A stretch of 64,000 nucleotides of DNA from Phycisphaerae bacterium (GTDB lineage: Bacteria; Chloroflexota; Anaerolineae; 4572-78; J111): NCBI GenBank assembly GCA_028285035.1, contig JANQQF010000136.1, forward strand, positions 1 through 64,000. Reading direction: 5' to 3'. The notes beneath the pieces are model-generated. The model was not told the DNA's origin and made no database searches. It was given only the letters and a program-made list of their open reading frames with translations. Shown in pieces: positions 1-7,837 of the stretch (the stretch's first letter is position 1; the number at the start of each line of letters is the position of its first letter). Both the position numbers and the translations under genes were made by a program.

Positions 1-998
1 GGCTCATGAGGTCAAAAGGTGCGGACAACTAAAGAAGCGATGAAGGGAGGATTGACAGATTTAAGATTACGTTTGAATTCAGCGAGGGCGACATAGCCAG
101 CAAGATAAACCTTGTGAACTCCCTTAAAAGGACGTAGAAAATTCCGAACATCAGTCCATAAGCCTTCAGTCGAGTTGATGTGAACCTCACGAATGCCATC
201 GCCATCATCATCCCTGGCCCATTCATTATTTCCGTGAGCTACTGTGGCATGAGCACGGATAATGTGGTTGTAAGACTGGTTTTCATCAGTGTACACCGTC
301 GCTTGGGCTTGAGTAAACTGATGGACGTGAGCGACCAAGGTCTTGGCCGTAGTGTTTTTCGTGACCCGGATACGGACTTGACCACTTTGTCGACCTACCG
401 TGCCAACAATAGGCGGTCGGTCATTATCATAAGTGGCTTTGCCTCGGCGTTTGTTAGCTCGTCGTCTGGGTGGATCATCTGGATCACGATGTTTGTCTCC
501 TTTTTTCCCCCGCATTCTGAAACATTTCATCGGTTTCAGTCTGTTGGTCGGATAAGGGAGCATCGGGTTGGGCTCTCTCAGCATTGGCTTGGATTTCGTG
601 TCGTAACTCAAGGGCCATTTTGTAATCCATTTGTAGCTCTGAGGCCAGCCCCGTTGTCGGTTCACCTTTGCACACCCCGCGCATAAACAACACTACTTTG
701 GGTGGGGGCAGATGTCGACCTTGAAAGACAGTGCCTGTGTATAGATTATAAATGCTTTCACAGCTCCGACACCGGTAAACCGTCAATTCACTCCGTTTCG
801 TTTGTCGAAATTCTCGCGCTTTTTTGACTGGTTCCTGGCACCCTGGACATCTCAGCCCTTCTGGATGAAAATGGCTGATTATCCACTCCACACTTTGCTC
901 GTAATCTAACAATTCTTGGATCGGAAATTCCATCCTGTTGTCCTATCCTTTTCTTTTTCTTTATTTTACCATCTCTGCACCTTTTCTACTCATGAGCC
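1..998 (-). mobile_element. IS1595-family (ISXO2-like) insertion sequence
   Basis: The element is bounded by imperfect 24-bp terminal inverted repeats. The left one is at 1-24 and starts ggctcatgag; the right one is at 975-998 and ends ctcatgagcc. About 20 of 24 positions match. It carries one transposase gene on the minus strand whose stop codon lies inside the left repeat. The window starts exactly at the left end, so the target-site duplication cannot be verified; tatctgta at 999-1006 would be the right-hand candidate. It sits 85 bp beyond the cas1 stop codon, where cas2 would be expected. Confidence 0.85.
12..933 (-). pseudogene. IS1595-family transposase, frameshifted
   Basis: The transposase lies in two overlapping frames. 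The first part (484-933) has an N-terminal zinc-ribbon with CPGC and CRSC pairs, followed by the first catalytic Asp of the ISXO2-like DDE domain (TDEMF). The second part, open from 12, continues with VYTDENQSYN (second Asp) and the HINSTEG motif (third acidic residue). The frames join at a run of five G and six A (minus strand) near 500-515. Losing one base from the run would restore a single protein of about 305 aa. It could be a dead copy, a sequencing error in the homopolymer, or slippage. The phase does not fit a canonical -1 A-AAA-AAG site; the change needed is +1 or -2. Confidence 0.8.
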
Positions 999-1083
999 TA
1001 TCTGTATTCGTCAGTGAGCTATTTATGAAACTGTAGAGTAGGACCCATCTATTTTTCGTAAATCGTAAATCTGAAATCCAAAA

Positions 1084-1983
1084 TTATTCCGTCGGGTCCC
1101 ACCAATCTGTAGGGGCGGCAGGGTCGGTATCAACATCGGGGCCAATCTCGAAGATGGCTCGATCAAGGTCGAGTAAGTGATCAATGTCGGGCAGGATACG
1201 TTGGAGAAGACGATGGTGTTTGAAGGCTTCCCGGGTTCCGAGGCGTACCCGCTTATACAAGTCGTGAGTCCCTTCGGAAACGGCCCAGAAGGCAACAGGG
1301 ATCGTAATCTCAGCCTTGTAGAGATCAGCGATATCATAGACAAAGGAGAGTTGCTTACCCGTGTGGATAAAGCCCAGGGCAGGGGCATATCCCCCAGAAA
1401 CAATGGCTGCATGACAGAGACCATTAAGCAAAGCATTGGCCCCAGATAGGGCACGATTGATGGGATCGGCATTGTTCCAGTTGCTTCGATCATAGTTGCG
1501 GCCGTACCACTCAACCCCAAATTCCCGACTAGCTTGAGCATAGGCATTGCGAACCCGGGCACCTTCTTTACCCCGAATCTGCTGCAGGGTCATCTCTGGT
1601 TCAAGACTTTCATCAAAACGCATCTCATACATTCGACGCACCACTTGTAAACGCTTTGTTTCATCGCCAACCAGCTCTGCCTGATGCAATAGATGATACG
1701 CCTTACGAGTCTCGCCACTACCTTGGGCATACATCCGGGTAGCATCTTCGCCCGTCCACAAGACCATACAACCATTATCGGCCAGAGCCTTGATCGCTGC
1801 GTGGGTCACGGAGGTGCCAGGGCCAAGCATCAGCACAGAGAGCGAGGCCGCCGGGATGGGGGTGACTCCGTTCTTTTTATCGATAAAGGCCACTGCTTTT
1901 TTGTCCTGTTCCAGCCGACCGTGTTCCATATAAAGATAGGTTACACTATCGCGCAGTTTGGGAAGTTCCTGCAGATTTCGCAT
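1084..1983 (-). CDS. cas1: CRISPR-associated endonuclease Cas1, type I-E
   Basis: Cas1 is the integrase subunit of the spacer acquisition complex and normally works with Cas2. The 299-aa length suits Cas1e. The predicted metal ligands are Glu140 (RGKEGARVR), His207 (FIHTGK) and an Asp in VYDIADLYK (217 or 220), matching the E...H...D pattern of the family. A clear AAGGAG ribosome site lies upstream of the ATG. The gene is separated from cas6e by 1.1 kb of REP-type DNA and a RAYT gene, so it probably has its own promoter. No cas2 follows; an IS1595 element begins 85 bp beyond the stop. The protein itself looks intact. Confidence 0.95.
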   Translation of the reverse strand: MRNLQELPKLRDSVTYLYMEHGRLEQDKKAVAFIDKKNGVTPIPAASLSVLMLGPGTSVTHAAIKALADNGCMVLWTGEDATRMYAQGSGETRKAYHLLHQAELVGDETKRLQVVRRMYEMRFDESLEPEMTLQQIRGKEGARVRNAYAQASREFGVEWYGRNYDRSNWNNADPINRALSGANALLNGLCHAAIVSGGYAPALGFIHTGKQLSFVYDIADLYKAEITIPVAFWAVSEGTHDLYKRVRLGTREAFKHHRLLQRILPDIDHLLDLDRAIFEIGPDVDTDPAAPTDWWDPTE

Positions 1984-2027
1984 TTTTTGCTCCTTTCATT
2001 TTTGGAGGGAGTGTCTTTGTTAATGGG

Positions 2028-2375
2028 CATCACTGGGGAATAAATCCGCTATCATTCTTTGCCAACGACCTCCGCTGGGGAATAAATCCACCCGGCTATC
2101 TTAGGTTGAAGCCGCCTCTAGGCGACTCATCAGGTAAGGATGCTTTAGCATTCTTCCACCTATCTTAGCCCGATGATTTATCGTCGGGCGGGGGCTGGTG
2201 TAATGGTAGTTCAGTTAATTTCCCAACGACCTTCGCCGGGGAATAAATCCACCCGGCTATCTCAGGTTTAAGCCGCCTCTAGGCGACTCAACTTGCCAGC
2301 GGGCTTCAGCCTGCTTCCACCTATCTTAGCCCGATGATTTATCGTCGGGCGGGGGGCGGATGCGACGATAGGTGG
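2028..2375. repeat. Left REP-type hairpin repeat cluster flanking the RAYT gene
   Basis: Two units of about 150 bp are present. Each has a stem gccggg/cccggc around aataaatcca, a stem around gcctctaggc, a stem with a TTTA or TTCA loop, and a terminal 22-nt hairpin gcccgatgatttatcgtcgggc. The terminal hairpins lie at 2168-2189 and 2329-2350 and have 9-bp stems with one T-G wobble and a TTTA loop. Stretches of about 100 bp (2191-2290) and 63 bp (2127-2190) recur almost exactly to the right of the RAYT gene. No coding sequence is supported here. Confidence 0.85.
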
Positions 2376-2379
2376 TGGA

Positions 2380-2790
2380 TCAATCTTCCTCTGTCCATCG
2401 TTCAAATATGGCAATTGTTGTATTATCCTCGTGATGTTGCTTTTGATTGCGAACGTAATTGACAATTGGTTCCATTCTTCGACTACTAAATGATAAGGCC
2501 CCATATTCACGCTGCCATCGAAAAGAGGCTGGCCCTAGCTGTTGGTTAACATAGTGCGAACTCGCTCCTTTTAGTTGGCCAATGACTTCAGCGACTGCCC
2601 ATTTCGGCGGGATTGAGATTGCTACGTGCATATGATCTTCAATCCCACCAATGGCGTGGACAGTACAAGCCAAGTCTTTGGCTTTTTCAAGTATGGTTCC
2701 AAATACTAATTTCTCAGCCTTTTCAGTAAGCATAGGTTCACCTCGGTAGGTTCCCCAAACAAGATGGTAGTACAGCTGGTAATATGGCAT
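2380..2790 (-). CDS. REP-associated tyrosine transposase (RAYT, IS200/Y1-type HUH protein)
   Basis: This 136-aa Y1 transposase-like protein belongs to the HUH single-strand nuclease superfamily. The metal-binding HUH motif is HMHV (about residue 87) and the likely catalytic Tyr is in VNYVRNQKQHH (about residue 112). A GGAAAGGAAATG context gives the start. Hairpin clusters of the same family lie on both sides, with terminal hairpins 30 bp beyond its stop and 87 bp before its start; this is the standard arrangement of RAYT genes with REP sequences. RAYTs cleave and join single-stranded REP hairpins and are thought to spread them. It interrupts the cas operon but is not itself a cas gene. Confidence 0.9.
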   Translation of the reverse strand: MPYYQLYYHLVWGTYRGEPMLTEKAEKLVFGTILEKAKDLACTVHAIGGIEDHMHVAISIPPKWAVAEVIGQLKGASSHYVNQQLGPASFRWQREYGALSFSSRRMEPIVNYVRNQKQHHEDNTTIAIFERWTEED

Positions 2791-2861
2791 TTCCTTTCTC
2801 CTGTCAGTAGTTTCTTTTTTATCAAGTCATATTGGATACAAATTGAGTAGGCCAAAGCCTA

Positions 2862-3067
2862 TTTCAACCTATCGTAGCCCGATGATTTATCGTCGGGCGG
2901 GGGTCGGGTGTAATGGTAGTTCAGTTAATTTCCCAACGGGCTTCGCCGGAGAATAAATCCACCCGGCTATCTCAGGTTTAAGCCGCCTCTAGGCGACTCA
3001 TCAGGTAAGGATGCTTTAGCATTCTTTCACCTATCGTAGCCCGATGATTTATCGTCGGGCGATGCTC
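2862..3067. repeat. Right REP-type hairpin repeat cluster
   Basis: The 22-nt hairpin occurs at 2877-2898 and 3039-3060, identical to the two left of the RAYT gene. Between them lies a near-perfect direct copy of 2191-2290 (at 2901-3000) and of 2127-2190 (at 2998-3061). Together with the left cluster this frames the RAYT gene and separates cas1 from cas6e. The region contains no gene. Confidence 0.85.
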
Positions 3068-3114
3068 GGATACAAAACTTATTCGACTCTTAAGATGCGA
3101 TAACTAGCCTAACC

Positions 3115-3777
3115 CTATCGAACTAGCGCCAACGACAACAACCCACACCCAAAGGCCCGCGCCGGACCAATCCCTTTTTTGATCGCTTCTTGTAGCGCCG
3201 CTGAGTCGGTCACCCGTAGATAGCCATCAAATTGAACCGTGTAAAGCGTAATCGGCTGAGTTTTGGGAGCTTTCCACATCTTTTGGCTCTGTCCCTGACT
3301 GATCGCAACATCCAACACAACAAAACCGCTGGCCTCGGCCCGCTTATCTAGCCAAGCCCGCTGCTTCTCCTCCCGCAAGAGTGGCACCCGATTGCTGTTT
3401 TTCAAGCGTTCGCCATTCTCATCATGTCGAACTTTTTTAACCGTTGGGTTGGCCAACAAACGGAAGCTAAAAATCTGATCATTTTGCAACGGCAGTTCAA
3501 ACTCGCGCACCGCTGGATTAGGCCACGGGTCATAGCGATCAGGCACCATTAGATACGCCGGATTGACGGTCGCCCAATCCGGTGGCAAGGCTGATTGCAC
3601 CATCAACACGGGTCGCTCATCGCGCACCTCCAGCCGATGCAATACCTGCGCCATCTCCCGCTTCACTCCATCCGGAAAGCCCCGCATCACCATCTGATGC
3701 ACCTTATACGGATTCTGCAAATGCTGCCGCCACACCTGCCGATTGTGCGGGTTGAGTTGTAGTCGAGAGAGATACAT
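3115..3777 (-). CDS. cas6e: CRISPR pre-crRNA endoribonuclease Cas6e (CasE)
   Basis: Cas6e cuts the repeat in pre-crRNA and stays bound to the 3' hairpin as a Cascade subunit. The protein has 220 aa, the usual Cas6e size. It ends with the diagnostic glycine-rich loop GIGPARAFGCGLL (about residues 202-214). The N terminus MYLSRLQLN matches the first RRM-like strand of the family. The ATG overlaps the cas5e stop by one base, so the two are translationally coupled. It is the last gene of the interference operon before the REP/RAYT insertion. Confidence 0.95.
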   Translation of the reverse strand: MYLSRLQLNPHNRQVWRQHLQNPYKVHQMVMRGFPDGVKREMAQVLHRLEVRDERPVLMVQSALPPDWATVNPAYLMVPDRYDPWPNPAVREFELPLQNDQIFSFRLLANPTVKKVRHDENGERLKNSNRVPLLREEKQRAWLDKRAEASGFVVLDVAISQGQSQKMWKAPKTQPITLYTVQFDGYLRVTDSAALQEAIKKGIGPARAFGCGLLSLALVR

Positions 3778-4520
3778 TAGGGGGCCTCCTGTTTTGTTTC
3801 AGCCACCACGTCCTGAGTTTTGAATTGGGGCAGATCTGGGGGCGGTGGTTTATCAATAAAATCTGTACTCACCCGCCGAGGGGCAAATTTTCGTTTGCCT
3901 TTCTCAAAGCTGATGGGGTAGTCCTGCCGCACTTGGGGGCCATCCGCATCATCAACAACGATACGAACCTTCTCCGCAAGATTGTCGTATTGCCATTTAA
4001 CTTGCCCCAACCAGGGATATTCCTTAAATGCCGTATACCAATCATCATAGTCCAACCCACTAGGTAAATAGACTGGCAACGATGGCGGGCAAACTTTTCG
4101 CCCCAAACACAGCATCCAATGCGGATTTTTGAGGGCATTGTGAAGTTCTTCGAGCAGAGCTTTGTCTCCCTCAAGGGCAACGAGGAAGGCAGCGTCGGCG
4201 AGGTAGTAGCGATTTGAAATGATTGTCCCCTTAGAAACGCTTTTGCCATTTGCCTGAAGATACCCTTTGTAAGGATCAGCCGCCCCTTGTCCAGCGGTAT
4301 GAAAGTCACGCAAAATTTGTCCTTCACGATCTATCCGAACTGCCATTTTGAGGTTGGCTAGATCATCGACAGGTTCCAAGCGAGGACGGCCCAAAGCGGC
4401 ACACAACAAGCCAACAATACCACTCTTGGAAGGTTCCCGCCCGGTATCGCGTACCGTAAAGTTGCTTTGGCTACCCCACGCTTGGAGTGGGGCCACACAT
4501 CGAAGTAGTAAGGTAGACAT
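3777..4520 (-). CDS. cas5e: Cascade subunit Cas5e (CasD)
   Basis: Cas5e caps the 5' handle of the crRNA in Cascade. The protein begins MSTLLLRCVAPLQAWGSQSN, the family's N-terminal strand, followed by a glycine-rich stretch (SKSGIVGLLCAALGR) and the typical YLADAAFLVAL and WMLCLGRKVCPPS segments. The frame is open 90 bp further upstream, but that extension overlaps cas7e and has no family similarity, so the ATG at 4520 is chosen. It starts 4 bp after the cas7e stop and its own stop overlaps the cas6e start. Length is 247 aa, slightly longer than the E. coli protein. Confidence 0.93.
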   Translation of the reverse strand: MSTLLLRCVAPLQAWGSQSNFTVRDTGREPSKSGIVGLLCAALGRPRLEPVDDLANLKMAVRIDREGQILRDFHTAGQGAADPYKGYLQANGKSVSKGTIISNRYYLADAAFLVALEGDKALLEELHNALKNPHWMLCLGRKVCPPSLPVYLPSGLDYDDWYTAFKEYPWLGQVKWQYDNLAEKVRIVVDDADGPQVRQDYPISFEKGKRKFAPRRVSTDFIDKPPPPDLPQFKTQDVVAETKQEAP

Positions 4521-4524
4521 TGGC

Positions 4525-5652
4525 TTACTCCTGTGGAAGGGTATCGATAATAGTGTTAATCCAAGTCGAGAATTTGTCTTTACGATAATCAGCCAGATGG
4601 TTAAGCGCATCCTGATGCTTACTCATGACATGGACAGCAATCGCCTCGGGTTCACTATCATCATAAAAGCTGGTTAAATCATGCCAATACTTATCCAATT
4701 CCTGAATTGAAGGGGCAATGTAGCCACTCTCTCGATCACGGGCAGGTTTAACAGGCGTTTCAAAAGCGTTCGCCAAATTCCAGCATTTGCCATCTTTCCG
4801 AGCTACGGCCATTGCAAAATTGGTGGAATTCTGGGCAGCAAAAGCATTTTGTTTGCCTGTGGGAATGGCCGTCATAGCCGAACGCAGAAAGCCTTCTACA
4901 GTCTGTCGGGCGAGAGCCTGGTTCTTCAAGTTGTCCGCCAACAGTTGCCAATCGATTCGCAGGTAGCGATAGTAACAGGCAGAATTAAAGCTAGTGAAGC
5001 CGACCATATCCGCCCCAGCCGTGTCCTCTGGCTTAAGGTGGTCAAGGGCAGTGTAGTAATCCATCTCCATCCGGACAGCGTGAGTAGAAATAGCGTGAGC
5101 TACTTGGCAGGCGGCGTCGATGTTGGTTTTTGGCTCATTGGCAAGCATCCGACCGAACAGCGCAATGTCGGGGGCACTGGTCCGCTTTTCAGTTTGTTTG
5201 ACCAATTTCTTTGTTAAATCACCAATTTCTTTTGACTTCTTTTCAGTTACTTCTTGAAGAACATCTTCCCAATTCTCGTGTAGTTGCTCAGTCATCCAAG
5301 CAAATTCTTCTTCACTAAGATAGATCAGGACATTGGTTTTGCCCTTATCAACGCTCTTTTTAACATAAGCCCCAGCAAACGCTTCAGCAACCAATATTGC
5401 TTCTTCGTTATCGTGACCTAGTTTTTCCAATCGTTCGACTATTTCCCCTGACATTCGCTTGGTTCGTTGACCGACAGGCACGCCTGTTGTCTCGGCAAAC
5501 ACAGGCTCACGACGAATGGCCGCTTTGAAAGCTTGTGACGAAATCCGAGCACGACGGTACCCGCCAAAAATCGCATCTTTGGGACTACCCGTATCGTCTC
5601 GGTTCAAGTTGGCTGGAGCAAAGCTTTGGATAAGATGTAATTCGATAAACAT
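4525..5652 (-). CDS. cas7e: Cascade backbone subunit Cas7e (CasC/Cse4)
   Basis: Cas7e forms the six-fold backbone that holds the crRNA spacer. The N terminus carries the family signature HLIQSFAPANLNRDD, followed by GYRRARISSQAFKAAIR. Later segments include ALFGRMLAN and AISTHAVRMEMDYYTALDHL. At 375 aa the length is normal. It starts 14 bp after the cse2 stop and its stop is 4 bp from the cas5e start, consistent with one operon. No key residue appears missing. Confidence 0.95.
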   Translation of the reverse strand: MFIELHLIQSFAPANLNRDDTGSPKDAIFGGYRRARISSQAFKAAIRREPVFAETTGVPVGQRTKRMSGEIVERLEKLGHDNEEAILVAEAFAGAYVKKSVDKGKTNVLIYLSEEEFAWMTEQLHENWEDVLQEVTEKKSKEIGDLTKKLVKQTEKRTSAPDIALFGRMLANEPKTNIDAACQVAHAISTHAVRMEMDYYTALDHLKPEDTAGADMVGFTSFNSACYYRYLRIDWQLLADNLKNQALARQTVEGFLRSAMTAIPTGKQNAFAAQNSTNFAMAVARKDGKCWNLANAFETPVKPARDRESGYIAPSIQELDKYWHDLTSFYDDSEPEAIAVHVMSKHQDALNHLADYRKDKFSTWINTIIDTLPQE

Positions 5653-5666
5653 AGTTTAGTATCTCC

Positions 5667-6242
5667 TTAATTTTTTGATTCAATTTGTGAATTGGTTTCT
5701 TTATTGGCGTTAGTGTTGTGTCGCCAAAACTGCATCGCCCATTTTTCTTGGACCTTGGGTCTTTTGTCATCATCGTCCCAATCTCGGATGTCCCAAAAGA
5801 GCTTTTCCCAATTGATGGCAATAGTTACATCCGATTTGCTGTGCAAAAAGGCAATGGCTTGCCGTAAGTGGTAATGTAAATCTTGGGGATGGGCGGTGAG
5901 CAAGGCATTGAAGCGACGTTCGATGGAATCACTGGCTTCTGCTTCGTGCTTGACCACTTCAGCGAAGTAAGACCCCATATTGCGCCAAGCTTCATCGCTG
6001 TATAAGGCTGTTTTAGAGCCAGAGTGATAGCGAGCAAACAACGCTGCGGTCAGATAGTAAGTTTCTTTTTGCCAGCCCTCGGTGTACCCAGCAAACGGGG
6101 CAACATACCGATGCATGGATGGGGGTAGGTGAGGGAACTCTTGCAAACCGCGCCGTAGTTCGGCCATCGCCGTCCGTTGTGGACCTGTTTCCCGTTTTCC
6201 CCATTCCTTAAGTTGATTGATAAATTCAGTGGCTTGGCTCAT
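5667..6242 (-). CDS. cse2: Cascade small subunit Cse2 (CasB)
   Basis: Cse2 forms a dimer along the Cascade belly and stabilises the R-loop. This 191-aa helical protein begins with a segment of the TEFINQLKEWGKRETGPQRT type and has GWQKETYYLTAALFARYHSG and LHYHLRQAIAFLHSKSDVTINW-like segments typical of the family. Its start overlaps the cse1 stop by 4 bp. The last 15 residues are polar and probably disordered. Confidence 0.92.
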   Translation of the reverse strand: MSQATEFINQLKEWGKRETGPQRTAMAELRRGLQEFPHLPPSMHRYVAPFAGYTEGWQKETYYLTAALFARYHSGSKTALYSDEAWRNMGSYFAEVVKHEAEASDSIERRFNALLTAHPQDLHYHLRQAIAFLHSKSDVTIAINWEKLFWDIRDWDDDDKRPKVQEKWAMQFWRHNTNANKETNSQIESKN

Positions 6243-7837
6243 GATGTCACCTCCTCGCCGAGCATTTTGTCTAGTTGATAGGTTAAATAGCCTTGCCCCT
6301 CTACAATCGCTCGATGGGCACGCTCTGACTCGTGGGCATACTGTTTGGCTTTGTCAAACGCACCAATCACCGCCTTGCGGATTTGGCTTTTCCACCAGTT
6401 CATCGTTTCATCAATATTCTCCTTTGCTAAACGATCAATAAATTCCTGAAAAGGGACATCCAGAGACGCCCAGAAGTAGATGTCGGCTTCGGTATGGGTT
6501 ATCCAATTATCAATGTCTGTTCGAGCTAACTCACTAATCATTTTTTTGGCTTTAGGATTAATTTTCGCACTTTTCCAGCCAACTTCATCGGGTTTAGCCA
6601 GATACAGATAGAAGCCAACCCGTCGTAAGGCCCCACGTAGATAAAAAGCGAACAAGTCACACAACTGTAAAGCATCACGCAGTTGGTTTCGAAGGTTCTC
6701 CTCAACCAAGTAACGTAGCGGAAAAGGAAATCGCTCTTCACGAAGATACTCTATCTTGGCTTGATTTTTCCCTTGCCCCATTGCCTTACAACGATATACA
6801 AGATGTGATTTCAATAAGCCCATATCATCAATCAGTAATTTGAGATGAGTAAACGCCATTGGTGGAACTGAACGTCTGTCATTTCCTACGTTCATCGGGG
6901 CAAAAAGGGCATAACTGTCTGGCCACAACCCACGACTTTCCTTGAATTGGAAAACTCGTAACCCATCTTTGTCATGTTTAGTGTAAAATTTGAGCGCATC
7001 ATTGATTTCGGCGGCCAATAGCTCACCACCCCCAACCTGCCATTCCCTCACCATCAGTTCACCATTCCGACTTTCGGGAAAAAGTAAAATTCGACGGTTT
7101 TGCCAAGTCAGATAATCGAGATAGCCAAGCGGCGTTCCCCCTTTCATCACAAAAGGATCATCTTGTTCCCAAGCTGGCACATCATCTTCTGTGTCACTAA
7201 CTGTGAATTCTCGCCCCTCGTCAGGATAAGGCAATAGGTTGAGAAAAATGGTTTCCTTGAGCGTTTGCCCCTGTACAAAAAAGATAATCCCTTTTGACCA
7301 CGGCGCATCACTGAACATTCCTTTATGCCCACCCCCCAAACCAAATGTTTGTACCGCAATTAAGTTACGGGCAGCTTCCGCAGCCATGAGCGGGTTTTCA
7401 ATCACTTCGTTATCGTGATCGAACAATGGATTGTGGAGAAAGCCATTACCATACTTGATACTGGTAATCGGTTTAGGGCGTACCCGACTGTCATCACTAT
7501 CACTCTGATAAAATGGCCTCTCCTGATCAAACAAATCAAATTTTGGCTTTTGCTCATCCAAATAGGCGTTAATCCGCGCCATATCCCACGGGTTGCGCCA
7601 CATTTCCCGCCACATTTCAATATCATCGGCGGTGGGCTGATAGACTCGTAGCACAATAGCAATCAGCAGACGATAGAGGGCCGCTGTCTGGAGGGGGGTA
7701 TCCCCAGCAATGTCGTACAGGGTGTGGCTTTCGGCCAGCGTTTCGCGCAAGGAAAGGGAGACAATCTCCCCATCCTCGACCCGAATGCAGGGAATCCACC
7801 GTTCATCAATCAAGTTAAATGAAAATTGTTCAGTCAT
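6239..7837 (-). CDS. cse1: Cascade large subunit Cse1 (CasA/Cas8e)
   Basis: Cse1 recognises the PAM and recruits Cas3. The protein has 532 aa, the expected size, and begins FNLIDERWIPCI, the signature N-terminal segment of the family. An FGLGGGHKGMFSD segment and the TWQNRRILLFPE strand follow; the C terminus is a helical bundle. Its start overlaps the stop of the WYL-cas3 gene by 4 bp (ATGA), so production of Cse1 is coupled to that of the fusion protein. Nothing looks truncated. Confidence 0.95.
   Translation of the reverse strand: MTEQFSFNLIDERWIPCIRVEDGEIVSLSLRETLAESHTLYDIAGDTPLQTAALYRLLIAIVLRVYQPTADDIEMWREMWRNPWDMARINAYLDEQKPKFDLFDQERPFYQSDSDDSRVRPKPITSIKYGNGFLHNPLFDHDNEVIENPLMAAEAARNLIAVQTFGLGGGHKGMFSDAPWSKGIIFFVQGQTLKETIFLNLLPYPDEGREFTVSDTEDDVPAWEQDDPFVMKGGTPLGYLDYLTWQNRRILLFPESRNGELMVREWQVGGGELLAAEINDALKFYTKHDKDGLRVFQFKESRGLWPDSYALFAPMNVGNDRRSVPPMAFTHLKLLIDDMGLLKSHLVYRCKAMGQGKNQAKIEYLREERFPFPLRYLVEENLRNQLRDALQLCDLFAFYLRGALRRVGFYLYLAKPDEVGWKSAKINPKAKKMISELARTDIDNWITHTEADIYFWASLDVPFQEFIDRLAKENIDETMNWWKSQIRKAVIGAFDKAKQYAHESERAHRAIVEGQGYLTYQLDKMLGEEVTS

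Noticed and set aside
500..515. Programmed -1 frameshift site (A-AAA-AAG) in the IS transposase
   Set aside because: The heptamer is in the wrong phase for a -1 slip; the change needed is +1 or -2. Kept only as a homopolymer observation.
999..1083. Possible short or degraded cas2 after cas1
   Set aside because: Neither strand shows a Cas2-like frame in these 85 bp; the stretch is AT-rich simple words.
2028..3067. Repeats between cas6e and cas1 as a possible CRISPR array
   Set aside because: The repeated units are too long, unevenly spaced and made of several hairpins, and they frame a RAYT gene, so they are REP-type DNA.
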